Source of the DNA: Ornithinimicrobium faecis
Lineage (GTDB): Bacteria > Actinomycetota > Actinomycetes > Actinomycetales > Dermatophilaceae
Assembly: GCF_023923225.1 (NCBI RefSeq)
Contig: NZ_CP099489.1
Span: forward strand, 3,286,001-3,350,000
Direction of reading: 5' to 3'
Length of the DNA stretch: 64,000 nt
Shown here: positions 44,788 to 53,084 of the stretch, piece after piece
Layout: every line of letters starts with the position of its first letter
Position numbering within the stretch: the first letter of the stretch is position 1
The notes under the pieces: model-generated
What the model was told of the DNA's origin: nothing
The model's input: the letters and a program-made list of their open reading frames with translations, nothing else
Database searches by the model: none
Made by a program: the position numbers and the translations under genes

Positions 44788-45666
44788 TCAGATGTTGAGC
44801 AGGTGGGAAGGGTTGTCGCGGACCATCTGCTGCAGGTCGCGCTCGGGCAGACCCAGGTCCAGCAGCGCCCCGCACACACGCAGGAAGGCGTCGACTGGCT
44901 TGGGCATGCCGCGCTGGCCAAAGTCGGAGGAGAGCACGGTGTGCTCCGGGCCGAGCTGGGAGATCCAGTTGTAGAGGTTCTCAATGGGCCACTGCATGCT
45001 TGCCGCGGGGTCATACATGTGCATCTCGTGCTCGATGAAGGCACCCAGGTCGATGTACTTGCGACACTGCTCCGGCTCCGCTCCGATCACGAAGTCCGGG
45101 TGGCTGACGACCATCCGATCGATGCCCTTCTCCTTGGCAGCCGTGAACACCATCTCGATGTCCTCGGGATACATGTGTCCCCCGTTGAGAACGGCACCGG
45201 CCTCGGCGATCTGGTCCAGGACCGGACTGACCTCGGGCACCAGCTCGCCGTCAACGCTCACGACGGTCTTCTCGACCGTGAGGTTCACCGTCGGGGTCGG
45301 GAAGCCTGCATGCTCTGGGTGGCAGTCGATGTGCCGGCCGGAGGAGAAGGTCGGGAACCACACGACCTTGCCGCCCATCTGCAGGCACATCTGGACGGCC
45401 CACGGGTTCAGACCACCGACCATGCCGTTGAGGGCAATGCCGCCGAAGGCCTGGGTCGGGATGTTGCGGAGCTCGCCCTCGAGGGCCAGCAGGTCCATCA
45501 CGGTGTTGTGGTGGTGGGACTTGACCACGATGGCCTTCATCTGCAGGCGCTCGTGCGCGTCGCGGGCCGCCTCGGCGTGATTGAACTCCCGCGGGAACGG
45601 GCTGGGGCCGGAGTGGACGTGCATGTCCACCATGCCGGAGAGGACCTTTTCAATCGCAGAAGCCAT
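44788..45666 (-). CDS. DUF6282 TIM-barrel protein, amidohydrolase-like
   Basis: This 292-residue protein opens with VDMHVHSGPSPFPREF (residues 13-28), the HxH metal-binding start of amidohydrolase-like barrels, and carries further candidate ligands in VVKSHHHNTVMDL, LNGGHMYPEDIE, VVSHPDF and SSDFGQRGM, the last giving the C-terminal Asp. This is the DUF6282 pattern. A hydrolytic ring opening or deamidation is likely but unproved. It follows the IclR gene by 31 bp and is the first enzyme of the operon. Confidence 0.78.
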   Translation of the reverse strand: MASAIEKVLSGMVDMHVHSGPSPFPREFNHAEAARDAHERLQMKAIVVKSHHHNTVMDLLALEGELRNIPTQAFGGIALNGMVGGLNPWAVQMCLQMGGKVVWFPTFSSGRHIDCHPEHAGFPTPTVNLTVEKTVVSVDGELVPEVSPVLDQIAEAGAVLNGGHMYPEDIEMVFTAAKEKGIDRMVVSHPDFVIGAEPEQCRKYIDLGAFIEHEMHMYDPAASMQWPIENLYNWISQLGPEHTVLSSDFGQRGMPKPVDAFLRVCGALLDLGLPERDLQQMVRDNPSHLLNI

Positions 45667-45697
45667 GCGTTTCTCCTTGCTGAGAGGGTTGTGTTGG

Positions 45698-46465
45698 TCA
45701 GGCCGTGGCGTCGGGGGCGGCACCCGGATAGGCACCGTCGAAGCCGAGCTGCTGGCTGAGTTCGTGGGCCACCGCACCCAGACGGCCGGCGAGCGTCTCC
45801 TGCTCGGCCCCAAGGACGGAGGCATCGGTGCCGATGATCGCCAGGGTCGCGGCGATGCCACGGGCGTTGAAGACCGGCACGGCAATGGTGCTGAGTCCGA
45901 CGACCGAGCCGGAATAGACGACGAAGCCGTCTGACTGCGCGCGTGCCATGTCTGCCTCGATCTCCTCGCGCCGTTCGGGCACCAGCGACAGCAGCCGCTC
46001 CACGGTGCGGGGGTCCTGCTGGAACGCGAGGAACACGCGGGTCTGGGCGGCGTTCAGGGGCAGGGCCGAGCCGATGCGCACCTGGACCTGGATGAGTTGA
46101 TCCGGCACCTCAACACGGGTGACGACGGGCGCGAGACCGCCCCACACGCTCAGCACGACTGTCTGGCTGACCTCACGGCAGAGGTCCTGCATGGCAACGC
46201 CAGCGGCCTCCACCACGTGCAGGGAGTTCAGCGCCATCGTCCCGAGCTGGGCCAGCAGGGGCCCCGGCGCGTATTCGCCCTCGCCCACGCGCTCGATCAG
46301 GTCCGCGTTCACCATCGAGTTGAGGTAGCGGTGCAGCGTCGACCGGCCGACCCCGAGCTCCTTGGCCAGGGGGGCGACGCGCAGTCGGCTGCCGGGCTCA
46401 AGCTGACGCAGGATCTGCGCACAGCGAGCAATCACCTGGATGTCGGCGCTATCGCGATCGACCAT
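45698..46465 (-). CDS. IclR-family transcriptional regulator
   Basis: This 255-residue regulator has an N-terminal winged helix (about residues 10-65; LRVAPLAKELGVGRSTLHRYLNSMVNADLI) and a C-terminal IclR effector domain with the SVWGGLAPVVTRVE and FNARGIAATLAIIG strands. IclR proteins often control catabolism of aromatic or organic acids and bind a pathway metabolite. It is the promoter-proximal gene of the 38.0-46.5 kb operon. Two inverted repeats lie upstream. It should be the specific sensor for the unknown substrate. Confidence 0.9.
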   Translation of the reverse strand: MVDRDSADIQVIARCAQILRQLEPGSRLRVAPLAKELGVGRSTLHRYLNSMVNADLIERVGEGEYAPGPLLAQLGTMALNSLHVVEAAGVAMQDLCREVSQTVVLSVWGGLAPVVTRVEVPDQLIQVQVRIGSALPLNAAQTRVFLAFQQDPRTVERLLSLVPERREEIEADMARAQSDGFVVYSGSVVGLSTIAVPVFNARGIAATLAIIGTDASVLGAEQETLAGRLGAVAHELSQQLGFDGAYPGAAPDATA

Positions 46466-46486
46466 GGTGAGCTCCTTTGCCTGACT

Positions 46487-46525
46487 GTCTCACTAGACGA
46501 GACTGCGTGTCCTGAGAGTAGGACA
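46487..46525. promoter_or_regulatory. Inverted repeats upstream of the IclR operon
   Basis: GTCTC-actagac-GAGAC (46487-46503) and TGTCCT-gagagt-AGGACA (46508-46525) are perfect inverted repeats 22 to 60 bp upstream of the IclR start. Their size fits IclR-type operators; either or both could be the binding site. Confidence 0.6.
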
Positions 46526-46569
46526 TCATTGAGCCAGAGGTCAAGGCATGGGAACGTTTCTGCACAAGA

Positions 46570-46591
46570 AAGCCCCACTTACGTGGGGCTT
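46570..46591 (-). terminator. Terminator after the PrsW-like gene
   Basis: A perfect 9-bp stem AAGCCCCAC/GTGGGGCTT with a TTAC loop lies 65 bp past the stop of the PrsW-like gene; on the minus strand it is followed by a short TTTCTT run. It separates that gene from the IclR operon. Confidence 0.85.
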
Positions 46592-46655
46592 GATTCCGAG
46601 CAGTGAGACAGGACGCCCTGCTCTTGCGAGCGTCGGGGGGCGCGAGGTCCCGGCG

Positions 46656-47873
46656 CTAACGCTTGTGCGGCACCGGGTGGATGTGCTGGGAGACCAGTGG
46701 CTGTGGCGTCTGCAGCGGGGGCGCGAAGACGGCTCGGCGGGCCTGCACGGTGTGCAGGAGGGCCCGCTCCCGGTGCCGCCAGACCGGGTCGTTGTCACCC
46801 CGCTCCAGGTGGTGCCGGGCGATCGCGAGCTCGCTGGACTCGTCCTGGAAGGCCTCCATCGCCGCCTCGGCTCGGCTGCCTCCGACGCCCTGGGCCCAGG
46901 CTCGCGCCCTGCGACGCTCACGCGGGGAGACCAGCATCGCGACCTCGGCTGGCGTGAACCAGCCGTTGAGGCCATAGCCGGTCAGGTGCTCGCGCAGCAT
47001 CGCCCGCTCCTGCCGGCGGGAGAAGACCAGCAGCACGATGAAGCCGATGAACAGTGGCACCTGCACCACGACGTAGACGAGCAGGAAACCGTCGGTGCTG
47101 CTCAACGCGGCAAAGTTCCACAGGAAGTGCAGGAACACCGCCGCGAGATAGCCCAGCACGGGCACGAAGGCGAACCGCCAGTGCCGGCGATAGGCGATCA
47201 ACCCCAGCGCGAGGCCGAAGCACGCGGTGAACATGGGGTGGGCGAACGGACTCATCAGGCAGCGCAGCACGAACAGTCCGACCAGCCCCGGCGTCCCCAT
47301 CTCGTTGAAGGCACCGCCCAGATAGATGATGTTCTCGATGAAGGCGAAGCCCACCGCGACCATGCCGGCATAGACGAGGCCGTCGACGATCCCGTTGAAC
47401 TCACGCCGCGCGAACAGGAAGATCATCAGCACCCCGAGACACTTCAGCGCCTCCTCCGCGATCGGCGCGACAAGGACGGCGCTGGTGAACACCGGGTCGA
47501 GATGCAGGCCGGCAAAGAAGGCCATCCCAAACTCGTTGAGGATCAGCGTCCCGGCCGTGCTGACGAGCGCACCCCACAAGAACGCGAACCACATGATGCG
47601 CGCGGGCTCAGCCTCGAGCCGGTCGACCCACAGCAGCACGGGCACCACGATGCCGAGCACCGTTGAGGCCGTGAGGAGCCCGAGCATCGCCGCTGTGACC
47701 CCGGTGCTGTCGGTGACCAGGACGGACAGGAACAGCCCACACAGCGCAAACAGGGTGATCACGATCCCCGTCAGGACGGACCGTCGCAGGGTCCGTCTCG
47801 GGGTGACATTGGCGGGCTCACCCTGGAACCCGGCATACGGGCCGTGCGCCCGACTCGGACCTGACTGCGACAT
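46656..47873 (-). CDS. PrsW-family intramembrane glutamic protease
   Basis: This 405-residue membrane protein has about eight hydrophobic helices between residues 28 and 285 and a soluble C-terminal tail of about 120 residues. The PrsW/CAAX-like motifs are present: APIAEEALKCLG with the paired glutamates, FAFIENIIYLGG, and AHPMFTACFGLALG with a conserved His. PrsW cleaves anti-sigma factors in Bacillus; the target here is unknown. The ATG at 47873 is the first of the conserved part. It diverges from orn and ends before a clear terminator. Confidence 0.88.
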   Translation of the reverse strand: MSQSGPSRAHGPYAGFQGEPANVTPRRTLRRSVLTGIVITLFALCGLFLSVLVTDSTGVTAAMLGLLTASTVLGIVVPVLLWVDRLEAEPARIMWFAFLWGALVSTAGTLILNEFGMAFFAGLHLDPVFTSAVLVAPIAEEALKCLGVLMIFLFARREFNGIVDGLVYAGMVAVGFAFIENIIYLGGAFNEMGTPGLVGLFVLRCLMSPFAHPMFTACFGLALGLIAYRRHWRFAFVPVLGYLAAVFLHFLWNFAALSSTDGFLLVYVVVQVPLFIGFIVLLVFSRRQERAMLREHLTGYGLNGWFTPAEVAMLVSPRERRRARAWAQGVGGSRAEAAMEAFQDESSELAIARHHLERGDNDPVWRHRERALLHTVQARRAVFAPPLQTPQPLVSQHIHPVPHKR

Positions 47874-47913
47874 GGGCGTCACGCTACCTGCCCCGCTGAG
47901 TAGGGTGGGTGTC

Positions 47914-48543
47914 GTGACCGAACCACTGAGCAAGGCCCAAGCCGACCGGATCGTGTGGATCGACTGCGAGATGACCGGCCTGGACATCGTCAACGACGCG
48001 CTCATCGAGGTCGCCACCCTGGTGACCGACTTCGAGCTCAACGTGCTCGGCGAGGGGGTGGATCTGGTTATCCGCCCGCCGGATGCCGCGCTGCAGATCA
48101 TGGGCGACTTCGTCCGCCAGATGCACACCGACAGTGGGCTGCTGGACAAGTTGGCCGAGGGCACCACGATCGCCGACGCCCAGGCACAGGTGCTGGACTA
48201 CGTGCGCCACTGGGTGCCCGAGTCCCGCAAGGCACCGCTCGGCGGCAACACGGTGAGCACGGATCGTGCGTTCCTCACCCGTGACATGCCCGAGCTGGAG
48301 TCGCACCTGCACTACCGCATCATCGACGTCTCCTCGATCAAGGAGCTGTCCCGTCGCTGGTTCCCGCGGGCCTACTTCGCGGCCCCGGCCAAGACCGGGG
48401 GCCACCGCGCGCTGGGTGACATCCGGGACAGCATCACCGAGCTGCGTTACTACCGCCAGGCGGTCTTTCAGCCCCAGCCTGGCATGGAGTCCTCCGCACT
48501 GAAGGAGCTGGCCGCCACGGTGGCCACCGACCACGACAACTGA
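47914..48543 (+). CDS. orn: Oligoribonuclease
   Basis: This 209-residue 3'-5' exoribonuclease degrades short oligoribonucleotides, including pGpG from cyclic-di-GMP breakdown. DEDDh residues are visible: WIDCEMTGLD near the start, the middle NTVSTDRAFL, and HRALGDIRDSI at the end with His and Asp. Length is slightly above E. coli Orn (181) through a C-terminal extension. The GTG at 47914 is used. It is 40 bp from the divergent PrsW-like gene. Confidence 0.95.
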   Translation: MTEPLSKAQADRIVWIDCEMTGLDIVNDALIEVATLVTDFELNVLGEGVDLVIRPPDAALQIMGDFVRQMHTDSGLLDKLAEGTTIADAQAQVLDYVRHWVPESRKAPLGGNTVSTDRAFLTRDMPELESHLHYRIIDVSSIKELSRRWFPRAYFAAPAKTGGHRALGDIRDSITELRYYRQAVFQPQPGMESSALKELAATVATDHDN

Positions 48544-48600
48544 CAGAACAAGCCGTATGCCGAGGCGCCAGTTGATCCATTCTGCGCCGCTGCAGCGGTG

Positions 48601-48689
48601 GCCGGCTGAGTCTCGCCGGCTCTGTTCGGAACCACGGCGCGGAGCAGGTACGATGGTCGCCGTTGCCTGAACGCCTCGGCGTCGGCAAC
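48601..48689 (+). promoter_or_regulatory. Leader of tRNA-His: possible promoter and hairpins
   Basis: GCCGGC repeats at 48601 and 48615 can pair and may end the orn transcript. TACGAT at 48649-48654 could be a -10 element. A nested hairpin GTTGCC/GGCAAC with inner ACGCC/GGCGT (48662-48689) ends 7 bp before the tRNA. The promoter reading is inference. Confidence 0.4.
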
Positions 48690-48696
48690 ACCGATG

Positions 48697-48772
48697 GTGG
48701 GTGTAGCTCAGCAGGTAGAGCGCCGCGTTGTGGTCGCGGATGTCGCGGGTTCAAGTCCCGTCACTCACCCCA
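48697..48772 (+). tRNA. tRNA-His (anticodon GTG)
   Basis: The sequence folds into a cloverleaf: acceptor GTGGGTG with CACTCAC (one G-U), D arm with AGCTCAGCAGGTAGAG, anticodon loop TTGTGGT with GTG, and T arm GCGGG-TTCAAGT-CCCGT. A G at 48696 can serve as the G-1 typical of tRNA-His, opposite C73, and CCA appears to be encoded (48770-48772). Confidence 0.95.
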
Positions 48773-49311
48773 GCAGCGCCCCGGCAGCGGAACCTTGGTT
48801 CCGGGCCGGGGCGCTTTTCATGCGGGCAACCGGCGTCGCTGGGCCGGGGCCACTGCCAGAGGCCGTACAGCGCCAGGATGTTGCCGTCCAGCTCGATCTC
48901 TGGGTCCTGCTGCGGGTCGGTCCACGGCACCTCGGTCTTCTTCTGCAGGAAGTGATTTGGCACCGGCGTTGCGGGGGTCGGTGCGCTGCCGTCCAGCGCC
49001 GCCTGCACGTCGGCGACAAAGCCCTTGAGGAACTTGTCGTTGGCCCGGCCGTCCAGCAACGCCTTGGGCGTGCGCGGATCCGTGCCGACCGCCACCTGCA
49101 CGCGGGCGCTCGCCCCTGCCTCCTCCACCCAGACCTGCAGGAACTTGGGGTTGGACATCTTGGGCTTCTCGCGCACCACCAGCTTGCGTCCCTCGTTGTG
49201 CGCGGCCAGGACGTGATGGTTCTTGGCGTTCTGGACGACCCCGAGGGCCGCCTGGAACACCGTGTCGGCTGGTTGAGCGAAGGCAACGGTGTCCTGTTTG
49301 ACCGAGCGCAT
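48751..49311 (-). CDS. Hypothetical protein whose 3' end overlaps tRNA-His antisense
   Basis: I do not recognise a named family for this 186-residue protein. Residues 1-135 look like a compact alpha/beta domain (VAFAQPADTVFQAALGVVQNA, VVREKPKMSNPKFLQVWVEEAGASARVQVAVGTDP in order), followed by an Arg/Gly/Pro-rich tail that seems to be read-through across the tRNA-His terminator and into the T arm of the tRNA. The start is the ATG at 49311 with GAGGA upstream. The conserved part could end near residue 150; the real stop is still the first in-frame one. Function unknown. Confidence 0.65.
   Translation of the reverse strand: MRSVKQDTVAFAQPADTVFQAALGVVQNAKNHHVLAAHNEGRKLVVREKPKMSNPKFLQVWVEEAGASARVQVAVGTDPRTPKALLDGRANDKFLKGFVADVQAALDGSAPTPATPVPNHFLQKKTEVPWTDPQQDPEIELDGNILALYGLWQWPRPSDAGCPHEKRPGPEPRFRCRGAAGVSDGT
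48775..48818 (+). terminator. Terminator after tRNA-His
   Basis: AGCGCCCCGG (48775-48784) pairs perfectly with CCGGGGCGCT (48806-48815), followed by TTTT. It begins 3 bp after the CCA end. The same DNA encodes the C-terminal tail of the minus-strand gene. Confidence 0.9.
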
Positions 49312-49413
49312 ACATTCCTCCTCGTGGATGACTCATCACCCACACTGCTAGTCGTTGATGTCTCGCGTCCCCTCCGACGCCGGGAACCTGGGCGCGGTTC
49401 CCGAAATTGCCAG

Positions 49414-49434
49414 GTGATACTATTTTGATATCAC
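49414..49434. promoter_or_regulatory. AT-rich inverted repeat upstream of the SPFH gene
   Basis: GTGATA and TATCAC (49414-49419 and 49429-49434) form a 6-bp inverted repeat with a 9-base AT-rich spacer that contains TATTTT, a possible -10. It is 25 bp before the SPFH start and may be the operator for the ribbon-helix-helix protein of the same operon. Confidence 0.55.
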
Positions 49435-49458
49435 TTTAAGCGAAGCAAGGGGACGACG

Positions 49459-50442
49459 ATGAACGAGCAGACACCAGCACCCGACGAGGCCGTGGGCGGC
49501 ACCCCGGCCGGCACCCCGGTGGGGCACGACGGCACCCGCGTCAACGCCACAGAGCGTGCCGCGTGGTCCATCGACGGGTTTGCGGGCCTGGTGATCTCCC
49601 TGGCCATCATCGGTCTCGGCCTCTGGCAGATGATCGCCGGCGTCATCTCCGCCACCGAGGCCGTCGACAGTTTCGGCAGTGTCGGCGGCGCCGTCGCACA
49701 GATCGTCATCGGCGCGGTCGTGTTCACCGTCGGCACCATCCTGGCCTCCTCGCTCACGGTGATCGCACCCGGGCACACCAAGGTCGTGCAGTTCTTCGGT
49801 CGCTATATCGGCACGGTGCGCAAGACCGGCCTGCGGATGATCGTGCCGCTGGCCACCCGCAAGAATGTGTCGGTCCGGGTGCACAACTTCGAGACCAGCG
49901 ACCTGAAGGTCAACGAGGCCGACGGCAACCCCATCAACATCGCGGCCATCGTGGTGTGGCAGGTTGCCGACACAGCCCGCGCAACCTTCAGCGTCGAGGA
50001 CTACGAGGACTTCGTGGCCGTCCAGGCCGAGTCGGCGCTGCGCCACGTGGCGATGAGTCACCCCTATGACAACGATGCCCACGAGGTCACGCTGCGCGGC
50101 GACACAGAGGTCATCAACGCAGAGCTCGCCCGGGAGGTCGCCGAGCGCATCACGCTGGCCGGTCTCGAGGTCATCGAGGTCCGGATCTCGTCGCTGGCCT
50201 ACTCCCCCGAGATCGCCCAGGCCATGCTGCAGCGTCAGCAGGCCTCGGCGATCATCGCCGCCCGCGAGAAGATCGTGGAGGGCGCCGTGGGCATGGTCGA
50301 GGGTGCGCTCCAGCGGCTGGAGGCCAAGGGCATCGTGGAGCTCGACGACGAGCGCCGGGCCGCGATGGTCTCCAACCTGCTCGTGGTGCTCTGCTCCGAG
50401 CGCGGCACCACGCCGGTCGTCAACGCCGGATCGCTCTACTAA
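49459..50442 (+). CDS. SPFH/Band 7 domain membrane protein
   Basis: This 327-residue protein has two membrane helices (about residues 40-62 and 73-97) and an SPFH domain (about 100-290; [31 protein letters not shown], quoted by its start [10 protein letters not shown]), ending in a coiled region with [24 protein letters not shown] proteins scaffold membrane microdomains. It is followed 32 bp later by a small ribbon-helix-helix protein. This SPFH-RHH pair recurs in actinobacteria, but its role is not defined. Confidence 0.88.
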   Translation: MNEQTPAPDEAVGGTPAGTPVGHDGTRVNATERAAWSIDGFAGLVISLAIIGLGLWQMIAGVISATEAVDSFGSVGGAVAQIVIGAVVFTVGTILASSLTVIAPGHTKVVQFFGRYIGTVRKTGLRMIVPLATRKNVSVRVHNFETSDLKVNEADGNPINIAAIVVWQVADTARATFSVEDYEDFVAVQAESALRHVAMSHPYDNDAHEVTLRGDTEVINAELAREVAERITLAGLEVIEVRISSLAYSPEIAQAMLQRQQASAIIAAREKIVEGAVGMVEGALQRLEAKGIVELDDERRAAMVSNLLVVLCSERGTTPVVNAGSLY

Positions 50443-50474
50443 GCGACGCACGACGGTGATCCGGGTGGGACCAC

Positions 50475-50729
50475 ATGGCTGAGCCGGACCCCCAGCACAA
50501 GGCAGGGCGGGACCGGGCCAGAACCGACCGCAAGTCGGTCCTGCTCCGGCTTGACCCGGCCGTCCACGAGGCCCTCCAGCACTGGGCCGCTGACGAGTTG
50601 CGCAGCGTGAACGCCCAGATCGAGATCATCCTGCGCGACGCGCTCAAGAAGGCGGGTCGGGCACCCCGCGGGGTGAAGCCGCTCCCCCGTCGTGGCCGGC
50701 CGCGGCAGGGCCCTGAGGAGGGCAGCTGA
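50475..50729 (+). CDS. Small ribbon-helix-helix (Arc/HicB-like) DNA-binding protein
   Basis: This 84-residue protein has a ribbon-helix-helix domain at about residues 19-62: the beta strand KSVLLRLDP, helix VHEALQHWAADE and helix SVNAQIEIILRDAL. The basic tail (PRGVKPLPRRGRPRQG) may add DNA contacts. It resembles Arc-type repressors and antitoxin-like RHH proteins, but no toxin gene is adjacent. It probably autoregulates the SPFH operon. Confidence 0.8.
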   Translation: MAEPDPQHKAGRDRARTDRKSVLLRLDPAVHEALQHWAADELRSVNAQIEIILRDALKKAGRAPRGVKPLPRRGRPRQGPEEGS

Positions 50730-50753
50730 GCCCACCGGACAGGTCGTGCCAGT

Positions 50754-51947
50754 TCAGGCTCCCACAGTCGAGCCCGGCATCCGCGCTGCCTCGGCAAACT
50801 GCGCGCTGATCGCGGCGACCTGCCTGCGGCCCGCGACGGTGCGCATGATGACGTCGCGCGCGGTGGTCATCACGGCGCTGTCCCACGAGGTGATGTTGCC
50901 GATGCTCCGCGAGGTCTTCTGCAACGCCTCCGCCTCCGGCTTCCGAGACCGACCATAGGTGTCGAGCACCCTGGCGACCTGGTGAGCGTCGGTGAGGTCG
51001 ACGCCGCGCAGGAGGTCGGCCAGGGCGATGGCGTCGAGCATCGCCTGCGCGGACCCGCGCCCGAGGTTCGGGGTCGTCGCGTGCGCGGCATCCCCGAGCA
51101 GGAAGACCCGCCCGCGCCCCCAGGTCTCCATCGGCTCCAGGTCACGCACCGTGTGGTGGATGAGCGCGTGGGCCGGGGTTGCGTCGATCACCGATGCGAC
51201 ACCCTCGGGAAAGGCGTCGAAACGGCGGAGCAGATCGGCCTTGAGCACGTTGAGGTCGCCGCCCAGTGGCACGGTGGGTTTCTTGAGGCCAACGAGCCAA
51301 TAGAGCATGCCGTCGCCGCAGTCGCCGATGGCGATCCGGTTGCCCCGCCCGAAAAACATCGAGAACACGTTGTTCCCGAAGGGTGCCGGATGCTCCACCA
51401 GGGAGCGTGCATACCGGTAGGACGCGGTGCGGATGCGCACCTCGGGAAACAGGTCGCGGCGCACGGTCGAGTTGATGCCGTCCGCTGCGATCAACAGATC
51501 GGCCTCATCGGTCGTGCCGTCCTCGAACTGCACTCGCACCAACTCGTCGACCTGCTCGAACGAGGTGACCCGGCGCCCGAGGTGGACAGCATCGTCGTCG
51601 ATCCCGGTGGCGAGGGCGTCGATCAGCGCGGTGCGGGGGATCATCACCGGGGTCGGCGCGCCGTGCTCCCGGGCCAATCCGGCCAGGTCCGCAGAGTAGA
51701 GCGGGGCACCCCGAGCATTGAAGAACCGGTGGTGATGGACCTCCGCTCCCCCGGCGCGCACCGCGTCGGCCACACCGAGCCGTCGCAGCGCCTGCATGCC
51801 AGTCACCCAGACCTGGATGCCGGCACCCACCTCGCTGAACTGCTCCGCCTGCTCATAAACGACTGCGTTCACCCCGGCCCGCCGGAGCGCGATGCTCGCG
51901 CACAAGCCTCCGATGCCGCCGCCGAGGATGATGACTTTCCCGCCCAT
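50754..51947 (-). CDS. FAD-dependent aromatic-ring monooxygenase (UbiH/salicylate hydroxylase type)
   Basis: This 397-residue flavoprotein has the N-terminal dinucleotide motif LGGGIGGLCASIALRRAG (GGGIGG at residues 9-14), a middle DG-type region (LLIADGINSTVRR near 155) and the C-terminal FAD motif FLLGDAAHATTPNLGRGSAQAM (core GDAAHATTP). This is the group A hydroxylase plan used on phenolic or polyketide substrates; one substrate family cannot be named. It is divergent from a TetR gene, which very likely controls it. Confidence 0.88.
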   Translation of the reverse strand: MGGKVIILGGGIGGLCASIALRRAGVNAVVYEQAEQFSEVGAGIQVWVTGMQALRRLGVADAVRAGGAEVHHHRFFNARGAPLYSADLAGLAREHGAPTPVMIPRTALIDALATGIDDDAVHLGRRVTSFEQVDELVRVQFEDGTTDEADLLIAADGINSTVRRDLFPEVRIRTASYRYARSLVEHPAPFGNNVFSMFFGRGNRIAIGDCGDGMLYWLVGLKKPTVPLGGDLNVLKADLLRRFDAFPEGVASVIDATPAHALIHHTVRDLEPMETWGRGRVFLLGDAAHATTPNLGRGSAQAMLDAIALADLLRGVDLTDAHQVARVLDTYGRSRKPEAEALQKTSRSIGNITSWDSAVMTTARDVIMRTVAGRRQVAAISAQFAEAARMPGSTVGA

Positions 51948-51957
51948 GAGAGCCTCC

Positions 51958-52009
51958 GTTGTTAGTAATCAGTCAATAACAACACTATCGTATGTTATCC
52001 ACTGATAAC
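51958..52009. promoter_or_regulatory. Two palindromic operators between the monooxygenase and tetR
   Basis: GTTGTTA (51958-51964) and TAACAAC (51977-51983) form a 7-bp inverted repeat with a 12-base spacer, and GTTATC-cact-GATAAC (51994-52009) is a second perfect inverted repeat next to the tetR start. The 70-bp AT-rich gap should hold both divergent promoters. Confidence 0.65.
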
Positions 52010-52017
52010 CTGACAAC

Positions 52018-52626
52018 GTGAACCCTCCCCGTCAGCGCCTGCCTGCCGCCGAGCGGCGCGAATCGATCCTCACTGCCGCCGCCGAGGTCTTCGGTGAGCG
52101 CGGATACGCCGCGGCCACCACCGACGCGATCGCCCAGATCGCAGGCATCAGTCAGGCCTACGTCATCCGCACCTTCGGCTCGAAGGAGGCGCTGTTCATC
52201 GCCACCGCGGAGCGCGTGGTCGAACGCGTGGCAGACGCCTTTCGCGCAGTGATCGCCGAGGGTGGGCCGCAGGAGCAGATCGAGCCGCGGCTGGGCGAGG
52301 CGTATGTGCGTCTGGCCGAGGACCGAGGCACCCTTGTGACGCTCCTGCACCTGTTCACCCTGGGTCATGACACCGGGATCGGGCCGGTCGCCCGCGAGGG
52401 CTTCCTGCGCATCTACACGATCCTGCGCGACGAGGCCGGACTCTCCGCAACCCGCGCCACCGCCTTCCTCGGCAACGGCATGCTCGTCAGCACCATCCTC
52501 GGGCTGCACCTGCCCGCCAGCACCGACGACCCGGCGGTCTCGGAGCTGCTCGGGTCCACGTTCCGCGAGAACACTGCCCTGGTCACTGAGCTCTTTGGCA
52601 GCGCGACGGCGGCCAACAACACCTGA
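52018..52626 (+). CDS. TetR/AcrR-family transcriptional regulator
   Basis: This 202-residue regulator has an N-terminal TetR domain (about residues 12-58; ILTAAAEVFGERGYAAATTDAIAQIAGIS then the recognition helix QAYVIRTFGSKEAL) and a helical ligand domain. It is divergent from the FAD monooxygenase with two inverted repeats between them, so it probably represses the enzyme until its substrate appears. The GTG at 52018 is used. Its C-terminus is close to AcrR-type proteins of streptomycetes. Confidence 0.88.
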   Translation: MNPPRQRLPAAERRESILTAAAEVFGERGYAAATTDAIAQIAGISQAYVIRTFGSKEALFIATAERVVERVADAFRAVIAEGGPQEQIEPRLGEAYVRLAEDRGTLVTLLHLFTLGHDTGIGPVAREGFLRIYTILRDEAGLSATRATAFLGNGMLVSTILGLHLPASTDDPAVSELLGSTFRENTALVTELFGSATAANNT

Positions 52627-52648
52627 CCCCCGGCGCTGCCGCGTGCGC

Positions 52649-53059
52649 CTACGCCGAGGACGGCACGCGGCCCACCTCAGGGGCACTCCAGATCTCGCCG
52701 CCGCGGGTCCGCTCGAGGAAGGTCCGCACCGTGTCGCGGCTGGCGGTGAGACAGTCGATCCGCTGCTCCAGGGCGCTCAGCTGCTGAGCCAGCAGCGCCG
52801 CCACCTCATCCGAGCAGGTCGGCTCCTCGCGCCGGCAGGCATCCTCGGTCTCCAGGAGCACCTTGACCAGCCGGGTGGGGATCCCAGCCTGCACCAGCCC
52901 CGCGATCCGCTCGACCCGATCGACGTGCCCGTCGGCATAGGTGCGATAGCCGTTCGACTCCCGGTCGGCGGTCAGCAGCCCTTGTGCCTCGTAATAGCGG
53001 ATGAGCCGTGTGGCGACCCCCGTGCGTCGGGCGACCTCGCCGATCTTCACCGCAACCAT
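52649..53059 (-). CDS. MerR-family transcriptional regulator
   Basis: This 136-residue regulator begins with a MerR winged helix (residues 1-70; KIGEVARRTGVATRLIRYYEAQGLL then RESNGYRTY) followed by a long coiled helix. A CRREEPTCSDE segment gives two Cys nine positions apart, which might bind metal or act in redox sensing, but the standard metal-binding Cys patterns of MerR or CueR are absent. The ATG at 53059 lies at the end of the divergent promoter; frame extension upstream is spurious. It should control the MFS gene. Confidence 0.9.
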   Translation of the reverse strand: MVAVKIGEVARRTGVATRLIRYYEAQGLLTADRESNGYRTYADGHVDRVERIAGLVQAGIPTRLVKVLLETEDACRREEPTCSDEVAALLAQQLSALEQRIDCLTASRDTVRTFLERTRGGEIWSAPEVGRVPSSA

Positions 53060-53084
53060 CTCCTCGCGTGCACTCGAAACAACC

